64,000 nucleotides of DNA from Pycnococcus provasolii (taxonomy: Eukaryota; Chlorophyta; Pseudoscourfieldiophyceae; Pseudoscourfieldiales; Pycnococcaceae), in the NCBI GenBank assembly GCA_938743325.2, contig OW568887.1:372001-436000 (forward strand). The letters are read 5' to 3'. Of the stretch, positions 48,431 through 57,445 are shown in pieces. Under the pieces are notes generated by a model. That model worked only from the letters and a program-made list of their open reading frames with translations, searched no databases and was not told where the DNA came from. The translations under genes were made by a program, and so were the position numbers. How positions within the stretch are numbered: position 1 is the first letter of the stretch; every line of letters begins with the position of its first letter.

Positions 48431-49489
48431 ATGGCGTCGGCGGCGTCACATCGCGCGTGTCATCTTCGTCTCCATGGATTCCAGGACTCCACTCCACGTG
48501 CTCTCGTGTGTCCACGCCATATTCGCCATATTCACTCCTCGGTCTCTAAGAAGGGCCGTAGTGTCTCAGGAAAAGGGTTAGGGTCTCTTTCTCTCTTATT
48601 AGAATCCGCGCCGATCGTCACGGAGCCGGGACCGTTGCGCGAATCGCAGCGTGTGATTATTAGCGACTTTGAGCACGCAATCACGACAAACGCACGTATA
48701 CCGATCCCTCCGCCGCTTGAACCGCAACTGCCGCAGGCGCTGGAGGCGCTGCAAACGCAAGGATTCGTTCACCTCACGCAAATCCTTTCGCACGAAACGT
48801 GCGACGCCCTGTGGGAACACGTACAAGACGCGGTCAACACAGCCGCTTCGGGAGCAGGCTTACTCGGAGGTGCAAAGGCTCGCGTGGATGTCAAACTGAA
48901 ACTCGAAGGGGCAGCCAAACTCACGGCGAGGGAAACTCTCGGCACGAACCAGCTCGCAACGCTCCTGCTTGGAGCAGCGACGGACGACGCATATCTGTGC
49001 GAGTTTGGCGTGCTCTGCTCGCTTCCAGGCGCGAACAGACAGCCTGTGCATCCAGACACCGTGTGCACCGGCCGTCGCGCTGAGCGGCCTATTTACACCT
49101 GCTTCGTCGCGCTTCAGGACGTGGACGTTCACATGGGACCAACGCGCCTTCTCGTGGGCACGAATACGCCAGAGGCGCACAAAATTGCAAGCAACGTGAC
49201 GTCCGACGAGTACGCAAGCCTGCTCGCAAACACGCCGAACGTTGACGCCACGCTCAAGAAAGGACATGCGGTGGTGTTCGACAGCCGAACTCTGCATGCC
49301 GGTGGTGCGAACGATGCCAACGAAGGGCGGCGCCGGTGCCTGCTGTACCTCAGCGCGCAAGGGCCGGAGGAGGGGTGCACGAAGCTGCCAACGTCACCAG
49401 AGCGACGCACGCCACCGAACGCGTACTCCATCGTGCCTGAGTATCACAACAAGCTCAAGGTGAGGGAGTGGAATGTTTTCACGGCGTGA
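48431..49489 (+). CDS. Phytanoyl-CoA-dioxygenase-like 2OG/Fe(II) oxygenase, probably organellar
   Basis: 352 residues from MASAASHRACHLRL at 48431, with an Arg/His/Ser-rich N-terminus like a transit peptide. The PhyH fold has the iron triad HPD (His207, Asp209) in NRQPVHPDTVCTGR and His289 in DSRTLHAGGAND, followed by Arg301/302 for 2OG in EGRRRCLLYLS. IYTCFVALQDVDVHMGPTRLL is the typical strand between them. Family members hydroxylate lipids, halogenate or act on small molecules; the substrate is not assigned. An alternative ATG at 48374 adds 19 residues. A TGTAA follows 16 bases after the stop. Confidence 0.8.
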   Translation: MASAASHRACHLRLHGFQDSTPRALVCPRHIRHIHSSVSKKGRSVSGKGLGSLSLLLESAPIVTEPGPLRESQRVIISDFEHAITTNARIPIPPPLEPQLPQALEALQTQGFVHLTQILSHETCDALWEHVQDAVNTAASGAGLLGGAKARVDVKLKLEGAAKLTARETLGTNQLATLLLGAATDDAYLCEFGVLCSLPGANRQPVHPDTVCTGRRAERPIYTCFVALQDVDVHMGPTRLLVGTNTPEAHKIASNVTSDEYASLLANTPNVDATLKKGHAVVFDSRTLHAGGANDANEGRRRCLLYLSAQGPEEGCTKLPTSPERRTPPNAYSIVPEYHNKLKVREWNVFTA

Positions 49490-49505
49490 AGGCGGTCAGT
49501 CAGTT

Positions 49506-49510
49506 TGTAA
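49506..49510 (+). terminator. TGTAA poly(A) signal of the PhyH-like gene
   Basis: TGTAA 16 bases after the stop, in the 42-bp gap to the convergent fibrillin gene. Confidence 0.55.
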
Positions 49511-49531
49511 AATATTTTTGCTACAAAGTTT

Positions 49532-50470
49532 TCATTGCCTCTCGAAGACCATCGTGACGCCTTGCACTTCTTCGACTCTAACTTGCTCGCCCGTGTATAT
49601 TGTGCGCATCACTGGCTTCAACGCGCTTGCTCCCTTGCCACTTGCCGCCCCGATGGCGTCAAAGATACTCTCCACGGGAACATCGACGGCGTCGAGAATG
49701 GGCGACAGCGGCGTTTGCGTGACTCTCGAAGACTCCACGACAACTTGAGCCTGCGACGTCGTTGTTGTGAGCGGTACTGTGCGCGCGGTTGTGACGAGTG
49801 TCGTGGACAAGGTGCCAGAAAGGACGCTGAGCTGCACGCGCGAGCGCAGCAGGTCGCCGTCCACTTCCTGTATGATATCCCCGAAGTTGGCTTGCAGCGG
49901 TTCCTGCAAACTGCCAATCAAGGGGAACAGGTCCTTCTCGGCGTCGACGTTGAAGATGTTCGTCGCCATTTCGCCGACGAGCCAGTAGAACGGCGTCGCA
50001 CGAAATACGAGCGGCGTCGACGCGTATGCTAATCTCCACGTTCCCGTTTTTGAAGCATTTGTCGTGTTCACGTTCGCCAACTTTTCCACTGCGTCATTCA
50101 CAGCGGCGACATTCTCGTTTGTGCGGTAACTCTGATCATCTCCTCGTCCTGCGTGCAGACATGCGACGAGAAGCGCGCTTTCAAGCTCCTGGACGACGTC
50201 AACTTCCTGGATGATGGTACTCTCATCCGACACCCACGAGTCCTCATCATTAACTTTTATAGAAGAAGAAGAAGAAGAAGAAGAACCTTCCGACGCGTGA
50301 ACCTGCAAACGCCTCCTGATCCTTAAGGGAACACCACCACCACACCACACCACACCACCACCACCACACACAGAAGGAGAATGGGCGTGGGACGACACGG
50401 ACGGAGGAACCAAGCGTGCTGCGCGTGCTGCAAGCATTGATGAGGATGGACGACCAGTCAAGTTCATCAT
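49532..50470 (-). CDS. Plastid lipid-associated protein (fibrillin/PAP family)
   Basis: 312 residues from MMNLTGRPSSSMLAARAARL at 50470; an ATG at 50593 also opens the frame but adds non-homologous sequence. The N-terminal 90 residues are a Ser/Arg-rich plastid transit peptide. The PAP domain begins near ELESALLVACLHAGRG and has VEKLANVNTTNASKTGTWRLAYASTPLVF, matching the GTWRL-type block of fibrillins. GDIIQEVDGDLLRSRVQLSV and YTGEQVRVEEVQGVTMVFER complete the lipocalin-like strands. Fibrillins bind lipids in plastoglobules and thylakoids. Convergent with the PhyH-like gene. Confidence 0.85.
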   Translation of the reverse strand: MMNLTGRPSSSMLAARAARLVPPSVSSHAHSPSVCGGGGVVWCGGGVPLRIRRRLQVHASEGSSSSSSSSIKVNDEDSWVSDESTIIQEVDVVQELESALLVACLHAGRGDDQSYRTNENVAAVNDAVEKLANVNTTNASKTGTWRLAYASTPLVFRATPFYWLVGEMATNIFNVDAEKDLFPLIGSLQEPLQANFGDIIQEVDGDLLRSRVQLSVLSGTLSTTLVTTARTVPLTTTTSQAQVVVESSRVTQTPLSPILDAVDVPVESIFDAIGAASGKGASALKPVMRTIYTGEQVRVEEVQGVTMVFERQ

Positions 50471-50819
50471 GATCACGATGATCGAATCCCCAGACACAAC
50501 GGGAATATCTTCCCCGGATATTCCTTTCCGTTCCCTCAGCTTAACTTTATTTATGGCGCACCCCCGGGGATACATCGTGGAATGAGTTCTCATAGTGGGC
50601 CCGGAAAAAGGCCGGGCCCACCCTCTAGTGGAACATGATATATAACCTTACTACTTCGTCGAAACCATGGGCGTCGGGAACCGTACTCGTGCATTAGAAA
50701 GTGCGGCATCGGCGTGCGGCATCGGCGTCACGAAGATGAAGGACATATTCTACTTCTACGAATGGGCGCGGGGATAGCATCCTCGACACTCTAAACGACC
50801 AAGCAGATAGTATTATGCC
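50471..50819. other. Gap upstream of fibrillin
   Basis: No gene. GGGCCCGGAAAAAGGCCGGGCCC, an inverted repeat, lies at about 50597-50620; GCGGCATCGGCGT occurs twice at about 50700-50730. Confidence 0.5.
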
Positions 50820-51437
50820 ATGTGGCTGCCAACTATATACAAGCAGTTCTTAACGCGCAGACTCGGCTTGATGCGGAAAGAATGGCCAAGGAAGTGTTCG
50901 TACGCTCGGTGGCTGTCAAGGAACGCGTGGCTATGGCCGGGCATAATCTGAAGATAGCGCAACATCGGGATAGTGAGCGTTACGCTAAGCGGCGTGATGG
51001 CTCTTATTTCAGGAGGCTGAGGAGGTTCCGACCTGGAGATTACGTCTACGTTAGCAGACCGCACGCGCATGGTCTCGACCCCAAGGTTAAGCGTGTGATA
51101 CTGAGGATAGTAGCGGAGAAGGCAGACGGAACGTACCTGTTGCAGGGCAAATGTGGGAGCAAGCTGGTGGAGCATCCCAGCAACATGGCTCCATGTCATC
51201 TAGAAGGCTTAGATGGAACAGTACAGGAATCCTTGGGCTTGCAAAGGTGGAACTGCCAAGCGTGTGGCGAGAGCACCGACGCGGTTAGCTTGCTGGTGTG
51301 CAGCGGATGTGGGCTAGCGTGGCACGCGACATGTCATGTGCCGAAGGTTACGCGGTTGCCTGATGGTCGTGCCTCGTGGGCACGCCTGGGGTGGTGGTGG
51401 CGCTGGTGTGGAGGGAGATTGTGTGTGTGTGTGTTAT
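50820..51437 (+). mobile_element. LTR-retroelement integrase C-terminus plus PHD-type zinc finger, fossil
   Basis: A frame of about 200 residues. NLKIAQHRDSERYAKRRDG and FRPGDYVYV are the end of a Ty3/gypsy-type integrase (transition to the SH3-like tail). It is followed by CQACGESTDAVSLLVCSGCGLAWHATC, a PHD-like Cys/His finger, an arrangement seen in algal elements. No RT, LTR or start is present. It is a relict of an autonomous element, probably of the kind that could move the gag-only copy. Confidence 0.6.
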
Positions 51438-51887
51438 GATTACGTGGAGTGTGTGACGTGGTAAGTTACATAGGTCGAAGGTGGCGCTGTGACGCGGTAG
51501 TGCGTCGTGACAACGAAAGGGAAAACCAAGCAGCGCGGATTATATCCATGGTTTGTGTGGGGAGCGCTTGGGTACAACATGAAGTCGGACTTGGTTTTCT
51601 TGGAGGAGAAAGAAACACTTACTGCGGAGAGGTACACGCACATATGCTTCGACGCCATACCTGGAAACGGGGACCACCGACCAAAAGGGGGAGGGCCACC
51701 CAGGGCGGGGGGGGTGGTGGCCCTCTTTTGAGCCGCGGGGGGTTTTACCGGGAGGTAGAGTATTGCCAGAAAGTGCCCGGAAGGCCGTGGTAACATGAAG
51801 TGTCCCGTCTCTCCCTACCCGTTTGCCAACGCCGCCACCTCAGCATCCCGCTCCTCGCTGCTCTCCATCACATCAATCCCCTCCCAT
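51438..51887. other. Gap between retroelement relict and ABCG gene
   Basis: No gene supported. It contains a G-rich patch (about 51690-51740). Confidence 0.5.
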
Positions 51888-54800
51888 TCATGCGAACGCG
51901 GTGATTCTCATCTTAATCAACGCACATCCGCGCAAAAACGTGCCTACGCCCCACAGCCACAGATATGCGACGTACAGCATGCTCACGTCGTAGCTGTAAA
52001 ACTGCATGTACGTCTCCAGCTCGTCCGGGCTCTGGTTCGGCCGCGCAAACCACTCGCACACGCTCGCGAGCTCGACGGACCATCGTGCAAAGCTCAGCAT
52101 GGGAAGGCCGTAGTTCTTGTTGAACAGGTATGGCACGGTCGCTTGCAGCTCGGCGAGCGGTGGATTCGCTCCCGACAGAACGCCGCCGACGATGAGAACG
52201 AGCACGCACGAGACAACCACGGCGCTTTCGGTGGACCCGAACATCGCCGAGAAGAGCTGGCCAAAACCGCTGGCGAAGTACAGAAGCGAATAGGTGGAAC
52301 CAAGCAGCTTCGAGTAACTGATGTCCAGCCTGCAGATCGCCGCAAGGATGCTGCTCGCGACAAGCGCGTACAGAAGATCGTCGAACATGATCAGGACATT
52401 TCGACCGAGCCAGTACGCGATAATGCTCACGCCCTGCCTCACCTCGCGATTCACTTGAGCTTTCTCAGCGCCGAAGGTGAATATCACGAAAATGGTCGTC
52501 AGCAATGACCAGCTCAGATGTGCCATCAGAAACAGGGCTGGCACAGCTGCATTCGTTGGACGTTGGAAGATCAGACCGAGAACCGCACTCGTCGCGGCGA
52601 AAAGAAACACGACTCCGCTGCGCATTAAGGTATTGCGCACGTCCAGGACCATCGCACGCTCGATGTGATGTAGCACCTGCGTGAGAATCTTCTTTCGACG
52701 CAATTTGGCGATCGCAGCACCTGCTCGTGGCGAATCTATGCCTGGCCTGTGATTCGGAAGCTGACGGCGGTACCACAGACTGACGCTGCGTTCAGATGAT
52801 GGTAGCGCTTTCGGCGATGACGAAGACGTCTCCTCTAGATTTTCCGCCGACTCGTCGCCGGCGATTTTCAGCGACGCTGACAATTCGCGAAGGAGCAATG
52901 CGCTACGTGACTTGTTTCGAAATGCCGCAGCAGCCATGAGCGCCTTGAAATTCGGCTTCGGTGAATCCTCAGGTGGTGCGGCGGTGGGAGTCTTCGTCGT
53001 CTTCGTCGTTGTCGCCGATTGGTCACCGTCGCCGCCTCTCACAGTCGTCGCGACGTTTGGAGAGGGACTGTTGATGTAATCCCTACGCGCACTGTCCTCT
53101 CTTGCGATTGTCGTCGCCGCGGCAGCATCCCCCCTCCCAGCATCACCACGGCCTTCCCTTTGTGTGAGGCCAGCCATTTTCGCGGCGCGATTCTGCATCC
53201 TGATGACATTCACAATCTTGCGGAAGCGTTTCTTTGCAACCCACTCATTCGCAGACGCGATTGTGCGCACCGCGCATCGCACGCGCATTTCGTAGACAGT
53301 CTTGGGTGAGAGGAGCACAGAAATCGGATGATTGCGGGCTAGAGCATTGGCCTGCGTAGTAGCCTGCGAGCACGCCTGCACCTTGGTCGCCTCGTATTGC
53401 TGAACGTAAAAGCGTCCCATTCGTGCCACCTCGCCCCTTGCTGGCTTATATCCGAGATCATGCAGAGCTGCGGTAAAGACATCCTTCGCGTCCACGCCTG
53501 GTGGCAGAGGTCCACCTTCGCCTTCGCCGCAGGAGGACTTCGAGCGGTCATCAGGAGTCGGCGCAGTTGTGGATAATGTTGATGATCCCATCTCCACGTC
53601 ACCACCACTGTTGTTGTTCTCTTCCGGATCAGCAATCTCGTTGCTTGTCATGCCGAGCTTGTCACCTTTGCTGTATCCACGTGACAGTGGCCATGTGACT
53701 CGAACAGTCCATGGTTTGCGTCGAGCTGCATCGCGGGATTCGCGGCCATGCACGGTACCATCGTCGTCATCATCCGTTGTCGTGACATCGAGTAATCCGG
53801 TGCGAATTACTGCATCTCGCACAAGCGCAAGCACTGCCGGTCGCATTTGCTTATTTCCGTCTCCTTGTGCATCGTTTATCGCCGCTTGGGGCATGCCACA
53901 TGCGGAGAGTCGGTCATCCTGGTTGCTGATGCACGACTGCTGTGCGACCCAGAAGGAGTTGAGTGCGTCCTGAACCGAAAGGAATGATTCGTCGTTGATT
54001 TTGGCTGACGATGCATCGGTCGACGATGGTAGCGCCATGCATCCCTTGCACAAATCGTCGCCCCTCGTCTCCGACTGGCGCATCAAATCTTTGTGGAAGA
54101 GACGCCAGAGCGGCGCGAGGTCGCTTGGCACGAAGTCCTTGTCGCCTGGACGAGGTACCTCGCCAGAGATGACATCTAGGAAATAGTCGGGTGGGTTCAC
54201 GTTCGGTGGGCACGGAAAGCCGAGGTACAGCTCGAAGTAGCTGAGTGCACGGTCCGCTGGACCGAAGTACACGAGCCGACCACCCTTACCAAGCAGGCAG
54301 ACGGTATCGAAGAGGCAGAAGATGGAGTACCGGGGCTGGTGAATGACCGTGACGACGTTGATGTGAAGATTGCGGCTGATGTCCTCCATCGTCACGAGCA
54401 GGTCATGCGCGACGGTCGCGTCGAGACCTGAAGTGGGCTCGTCGGCGAGCAGCATCGACGGATCGCAGCACAGCTCGAAACCTATGCTGACTCGCTTGCG
54501 CTGACCACCGGATACGCGAAGTTGCTGATGCTTCTTCTTCGCCTTGCCACCACCACGTCCGAGGAGTGCGCCTCCTACTCCTCCACCAATTCCGTACCCT
54601 CCAATCTGCGCATCTGCGACGATGTCAATCTGCAGCATTTGCATCACATGCTGAATCAAATCAACCGCGCGTTTGCGATTGGGCATGGGAATCGGCGAGG
54701 CGGCGGCGGGGTCACCTATCACAGACGACGTGTCATCGTCATCATCAGCAGCATTGATGACACCCGGTACGCTTGTTGCTGCAGCTGCTGCATCCTCCTC

Positions 54801-56258
54801 GTCGTCGTCTGAGTCACTAAGAGAAGCAGCGCCACCAGCAGCCGATTTCGACGACGACGATACAGACAGTCTTCGTATATACCCTTGCGCATTGTGCTTC
54901 GCCAGTTCTCGTGTGTACTTCCGCGCACCTGGATTCACGGAGCTGCCGAAAAGCGCACTTTCGTCACTTGCCGCCGACACAGGCATGCGCAGCAGAGCCT
55001 GGTAAAGGAGATTCTCGCGCACGGTGAGCGTGGGGAACACGACGTCATCTTGGGGGACGAATCCAACTCGGCTGCGATGATTTTTCAGCTGGTCTGGGAT
55101 TCCATTCACGTACGTCACTCCCGTCTGATGCCCCCAATGTGCAATGCCCGCGAGCACGCTGAGGAAGCTTGACTTGCCACATCCCGACGGTCCAATGACA
55201 GCTCCGAGTTCGCCGGCGAGAAATCGTCCTGTGAGATTGGTAAGGATGTGTTTTCCACTACCCTTGTGCACAAGCCCGAGATGGTTGAAGCGAACGTCAA
55301 GAGGACTCGTCTTCTTGTCCGTCAAGCCGTATTTCTCCACGGCTGTTTGCGAGTGACCCGAACGCTGTTTGATCAGAGCATCACGAGCACGCGAGCCTAC
55401 ACCAGAAGAAGCACTTGTCGTCGTTGGCACTTGTTCTTCGCTTTTGCTGGAAGTTTTTGTATCGCTGCTGTTGAACCGAACTTGTTTCTTCTTGTTGCCA
55501 TGACGTGTGCTCGCAGTCGTCTCCTCCTTCTTGGTGTCGTTGTTGTCGCCCTCTTCTTTCCGCCCCTCCTCCTCACCCCCCTCCTCGTCGGCAGCTGAGA
55601 CAAGTTTGAAGTCGCGTGCAAATGCGGCGGCGAGTTCTGCACTACTTCCAGAAGAAAACGCCCCTTCAGACTTCGCACTGTTCGATCGATTCAACTCTTC
55701 CATGCCAGCCTGTGCAGCAAGCGTGAACGTGCGTTTGAGTCGAGAGAAGAGCGACGGCGACGACGACTCTTCTGGTTGTTGTAGAAGAGATGGACTCGTT
55801 GGCGTGTTGTTGTTGTTGTTGTTGTTGCTGCTGCTGCTACCTCCTCCTCTAAAGCAAGAGCAGAAGCACGACGCGAAAAGGACGTACAGGTACCATGCAA
55901 ATCGTTTTGTGCGTTTGATGATGTTGTACTTTTTGCATGCGACGTGAAGGAGCACGGTACCGAACACAATGAGTACCATGAGCAGAGATGCAACGAGACC
56001 TGTGTAGCATTTGTTGTCGGCGCATCCTTCGCGGTACCACTCTGAGCGCGACACCTCGTTGACTTCCTGGAAGAGGTTTTGGCATCTCACGATGTCCTGC
56101 ACGGACGTGATGGCAGCGAGTGAGCGACGCTGGTGGTGGTGGTGGTGGACATCATCGTCGTAGTAGTAGATGGTAGTGTTGCTGCTGCTGGTGGTAGTGG
56201 TGAATGGAGGGCGGCTGATGGTGGTGGTCGTCATGATATGATTCGGCGCCGCCGACAT
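51888..56258 (-). CDS. ABCG-family half transporter (WBC), ABCG24-like
   Basis: 1456 residues. The N-terminal part has a Cys-containing lumenal loop (RCQNLF...CADNKC) and a membrane segment (about 87-107), as in plant ABCG24/28. A long charged linker follows. The nucleotide-binding domain starts near 320, with Walker A GPSGCGKS (356-363), signature VSGGQRKRVS, Walker B SMLLADEPTSGLD and the H-loop VIHQP. An insert of about 400 residues rich in Asp, Ser and Gly lies between this and the C-terminal membrane domain, whose helices run from MVLDVRNTLM to KMRITAFA. Such half transporters dimerise to export lipids, waxes or hormones. The ATG at 56258 is clear. Confidence 0.93.
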   Translation of the reverse strand: MSAAPNHIMTTTTISRPPFTTTTSSSNTTIYYYDDDVHHHHHQRRSLAAITSVQDIVRCQNLFQEVNEVSRSEWYREGCADNKCYTGLVASLLMVLIVFGTVLLHVACKKYNIIKRTKRFAWYLYVLFASCFCSCFRGGGSSSSNNNNNNNTPTSPSLLQQPEESSSPSLFSRLKRTFTLAAQAGMEELNRSNSAKSEGAFSSGSSAELAAAFARDFKLVSAADEEGGEEEGRKEEGDNNDTKKEETTASTRHGNKKKQVRFNSSDTKTSSKSEEQVPTTTSASSGVGSRARDALIKQRSGHSQTAVEKYGLTDKKTSPLDVRFNHLGLVHKGSGKHILTNLTGRFLAGELGAVIGPSGCGKSSFLSVLAGIAHWGHQTGVTYVNGIPDQLKNHRSRVGFVPQDDVVFPTLTVRENLLYQALLRMPVSAASDESALFGSSVNPGARKYTRELAKHNAQGYIRRLSVSSSSKSAAGGAASLSDSDDDEEDAAAAATSVPGVINAADDDDDTSSVIGDPAAASPIPMPNRKRAVDLIQHVMQMLQIDIVADAQIGGYGIGGGVGGALLGRGGGKAKKKHQQLRVSGGQRKRVSIGFELCCDPSMLLADEPTSGLDATVAHDLLVTMEDISRNLHINVVTVIHQPRYSIFCLFDTVCLLGKGGRLVYFGPADRALSYFELYLGFPCPPNVNPPDYFLDVISGEVPRPGDKDFVPSDLAPLWRLFHKDLMRQSETRGDDLCKGCMALPSSTDASSAKINDESFLSVQDALNSFWVAQQSCISNQDDRLSACGMPQAAINDAQGDGNKQMRPAVLALVRDAVIRTGLLDVTTTDDDDDGTVHGRESRDAARRKPWTVRVTWPLSRGYSKGDKLGMTSNEIADPEENNNSGGDVEMGSSTLSTTAPTPDDRSKSSCGEGEGGPLPPGVDAKDVFTAALHDLGYKPARGEVARMGRFYVQQYEATKVQACSQATTQANALARNHPISVLLSPKTVYEMRVRCAVRTIASANEWVAKKRFRKIVNVIRMQNRAAKMAGLTQREGRGDAGRGDAAAATTIAREDSARRDYINSPSPNVATTVRGGDGDQSATTTKTTKTPTAAPPEDSPKPNFKALMAAAAFRNKSRSALLLRELSASLKIAGDESAENLEETSSSSPKALPSSERSVSLWYRRQLPNHRPGIDSPRAGAAIAKLRRKKILTQVLHHIERAMVLDVRNTLMRSGVVFLFAATSAVLGLIFQRPTNAAVPALFLMAHLSWSLLTTIFVIFTFGAEKAQVNREVRQGVSIIAYWLGRNVLIMFDDLLYALVASSILAAICRLDISYSKLLGSTYSLLYFASGFGQLFSAMFGSTESAVVVSCVLVLIVGGVLSGANPPLAELQATVPYLFNKNYGLPMLSFARWSVELASVCEWFARPNQSPDELETYMQFYSYDVSMLYVAYLWLWGVGTFLRGCALIKMRITAFA

Positions 56259-56411
56259 TGCTGCTTATTATCGTTTTGTTTTGTTTGTGATGAGGCAGGT
56301 TGGCTTTCTTCTCTTCTCACGACTTATGGTTGCGCAAGATTCGTCGGTCGGAGGAGGTGTGGGAGAAGAGATCAAAACGGGTCCAGTAAAAAGACCTGGG
56401 TGGATAAGAAT

Positions 56412-56505
56412 GATCCGTTGGGGGATCCGTCGTGGAACTAACTCACCGGGTCGTGAGGTGGGTCTTTCCCCAGGTTTTTTCTCTCCCCCGGGATCCCGGT
56501 CGTGC
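56412..56505 (+). promoter_or_regulatory. GGATCC-bounded element, copy C
   Basis: Starts GGGGGATCCGTCG and ends CCCGGGATCCCGG, with CCGGGTCGTGAGG inside. It lies between divergent ABCG and HNH genes. Less similar inside to copies A and B. Confidence 0.4.
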
Positions 56506-56598
56506 AACGGGTACTGAAAAAGACACTCTCTTCCTCGTCGTCGGCTACGTCACGTTGCGTTTCTTCGACGACGACGTCAAAGCTGTTCTCGTCAACAA

Positions 56599-56929
56599 AT
56601 GAACATATCAAAGGAGGACGCGGCGGCGGAGCTCGCGAGGAGGACGCGCAGGAGCAGTAGCAGCAGCAGCAGCGCCGCGCCGCAGAAGGCTGCCGCCGAG
56701 CAGGATCACGCGGGGGGAGAGGCTCATGGTAGCATCATGGCAGGAACATCGGTGCTCAAAATGCCACAAATATTTTCATGATGGTTTGTTTGAATTGGAT
56801 CATACGATCCCTAGAGCGGATGGTGGCTTGGACCACATTTCGAACACGACAGCGATGTGCGCGACGTGCCATACCCGCAAGACTTTTCGTGAGAACGTGG
56901 CGCGTCGCAATCGTGATCGTGGCTTTTGA
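56599..56929 (+). CDS. Small HNH-endonuclease-domain protein
   Basis: The C-terminal 60 residues form an HNH domain: HRCSKCHKYF, ELDHTIPRADGGLDHISNTTAMCATCHTRK, with two CxxC pairs and the DH..N pattern. The upstream ATG at 56599 opens MNISKEDAAAELARRTRR and a Ser-rich stretch, but in another frame. The two frames meet near a run of six G at about 56711-56716, where a one-base sequence difference would join them, or a short intron may be present. Alone, the frame from the ATG at 56726 gives 67 residues with the complete HNH core. HNH proteins of this size cut or nick DNA; the role is unknown. Confidence 0.6.
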
Positions 56930-57445
56930 TTTTTAATTGACGGTGGGATACATTTAATCAATATTTAATTTTCAGTAACAAGGAATAATATTTTACATAT
57001 TTTACACATAAACTACATAAACTTTAGCTAGGGCACGTGCGCACGTAGACCTGCAAACACAAGCTTGTTCACCGCTTCTTCAAAGTCGCTTCTGTACGCG
57101 AGGGGCTTGTGTAACGGGTTCCGCCATAATTGGCACCCGCCTTGAAATCGAAAAGTGAACTCGACAAAAATGCCGCTGCTAAGCTAAAGGAAGCCGGGAT
57201 TGTCACACTTCAAGATCTACGCGACTCAGGAACCATGATAAACAAACTTACCGACGATGTTATGGTTAACCCTAACCCTAACCCTCTCTTTTCTTTTTAT
57301 GTTATTAGGTCGTCCGTTTTCCTTTGTTTAATGGGACACTTCGTAGATACTTTGTTTCAGATACTTTTTCTTCGAAAAAAAATAAGCTTGTGCAGTTACA
57401 CACAACAAGTATCACATCTTCCACTTTTTACGTTGCTAGCTACTA
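56930..57445. other. Region with a short helix-hairpin-helix-like open segment and TTAGGG array
   Basis: At about 57135-57260 a frame reads LKSKSELDKNAAAKLKEAGIVTLQDLRDSG, resembling a helix-hairpin-helix repeat, but it has no ATG and runs into a telomere-type array. I regard it as unassigned, perhaps a relict. Confidence 0.4.
57268..57284 (-). repeat. Interstitial telomere-type repeat (three units, CCCTAA orientation)
   Basis: Three units in reverse orientation, lying between the HNH and CDH1 genes and not near a start codon. Confidence 0.9.

Noticed and set aside
57130-57300. Helix-hairpin-helix-like segment as a gene
   Set aside because: No start codon, too short, and the frame enters a telomere-type array. 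Recorded only as a possible relict.
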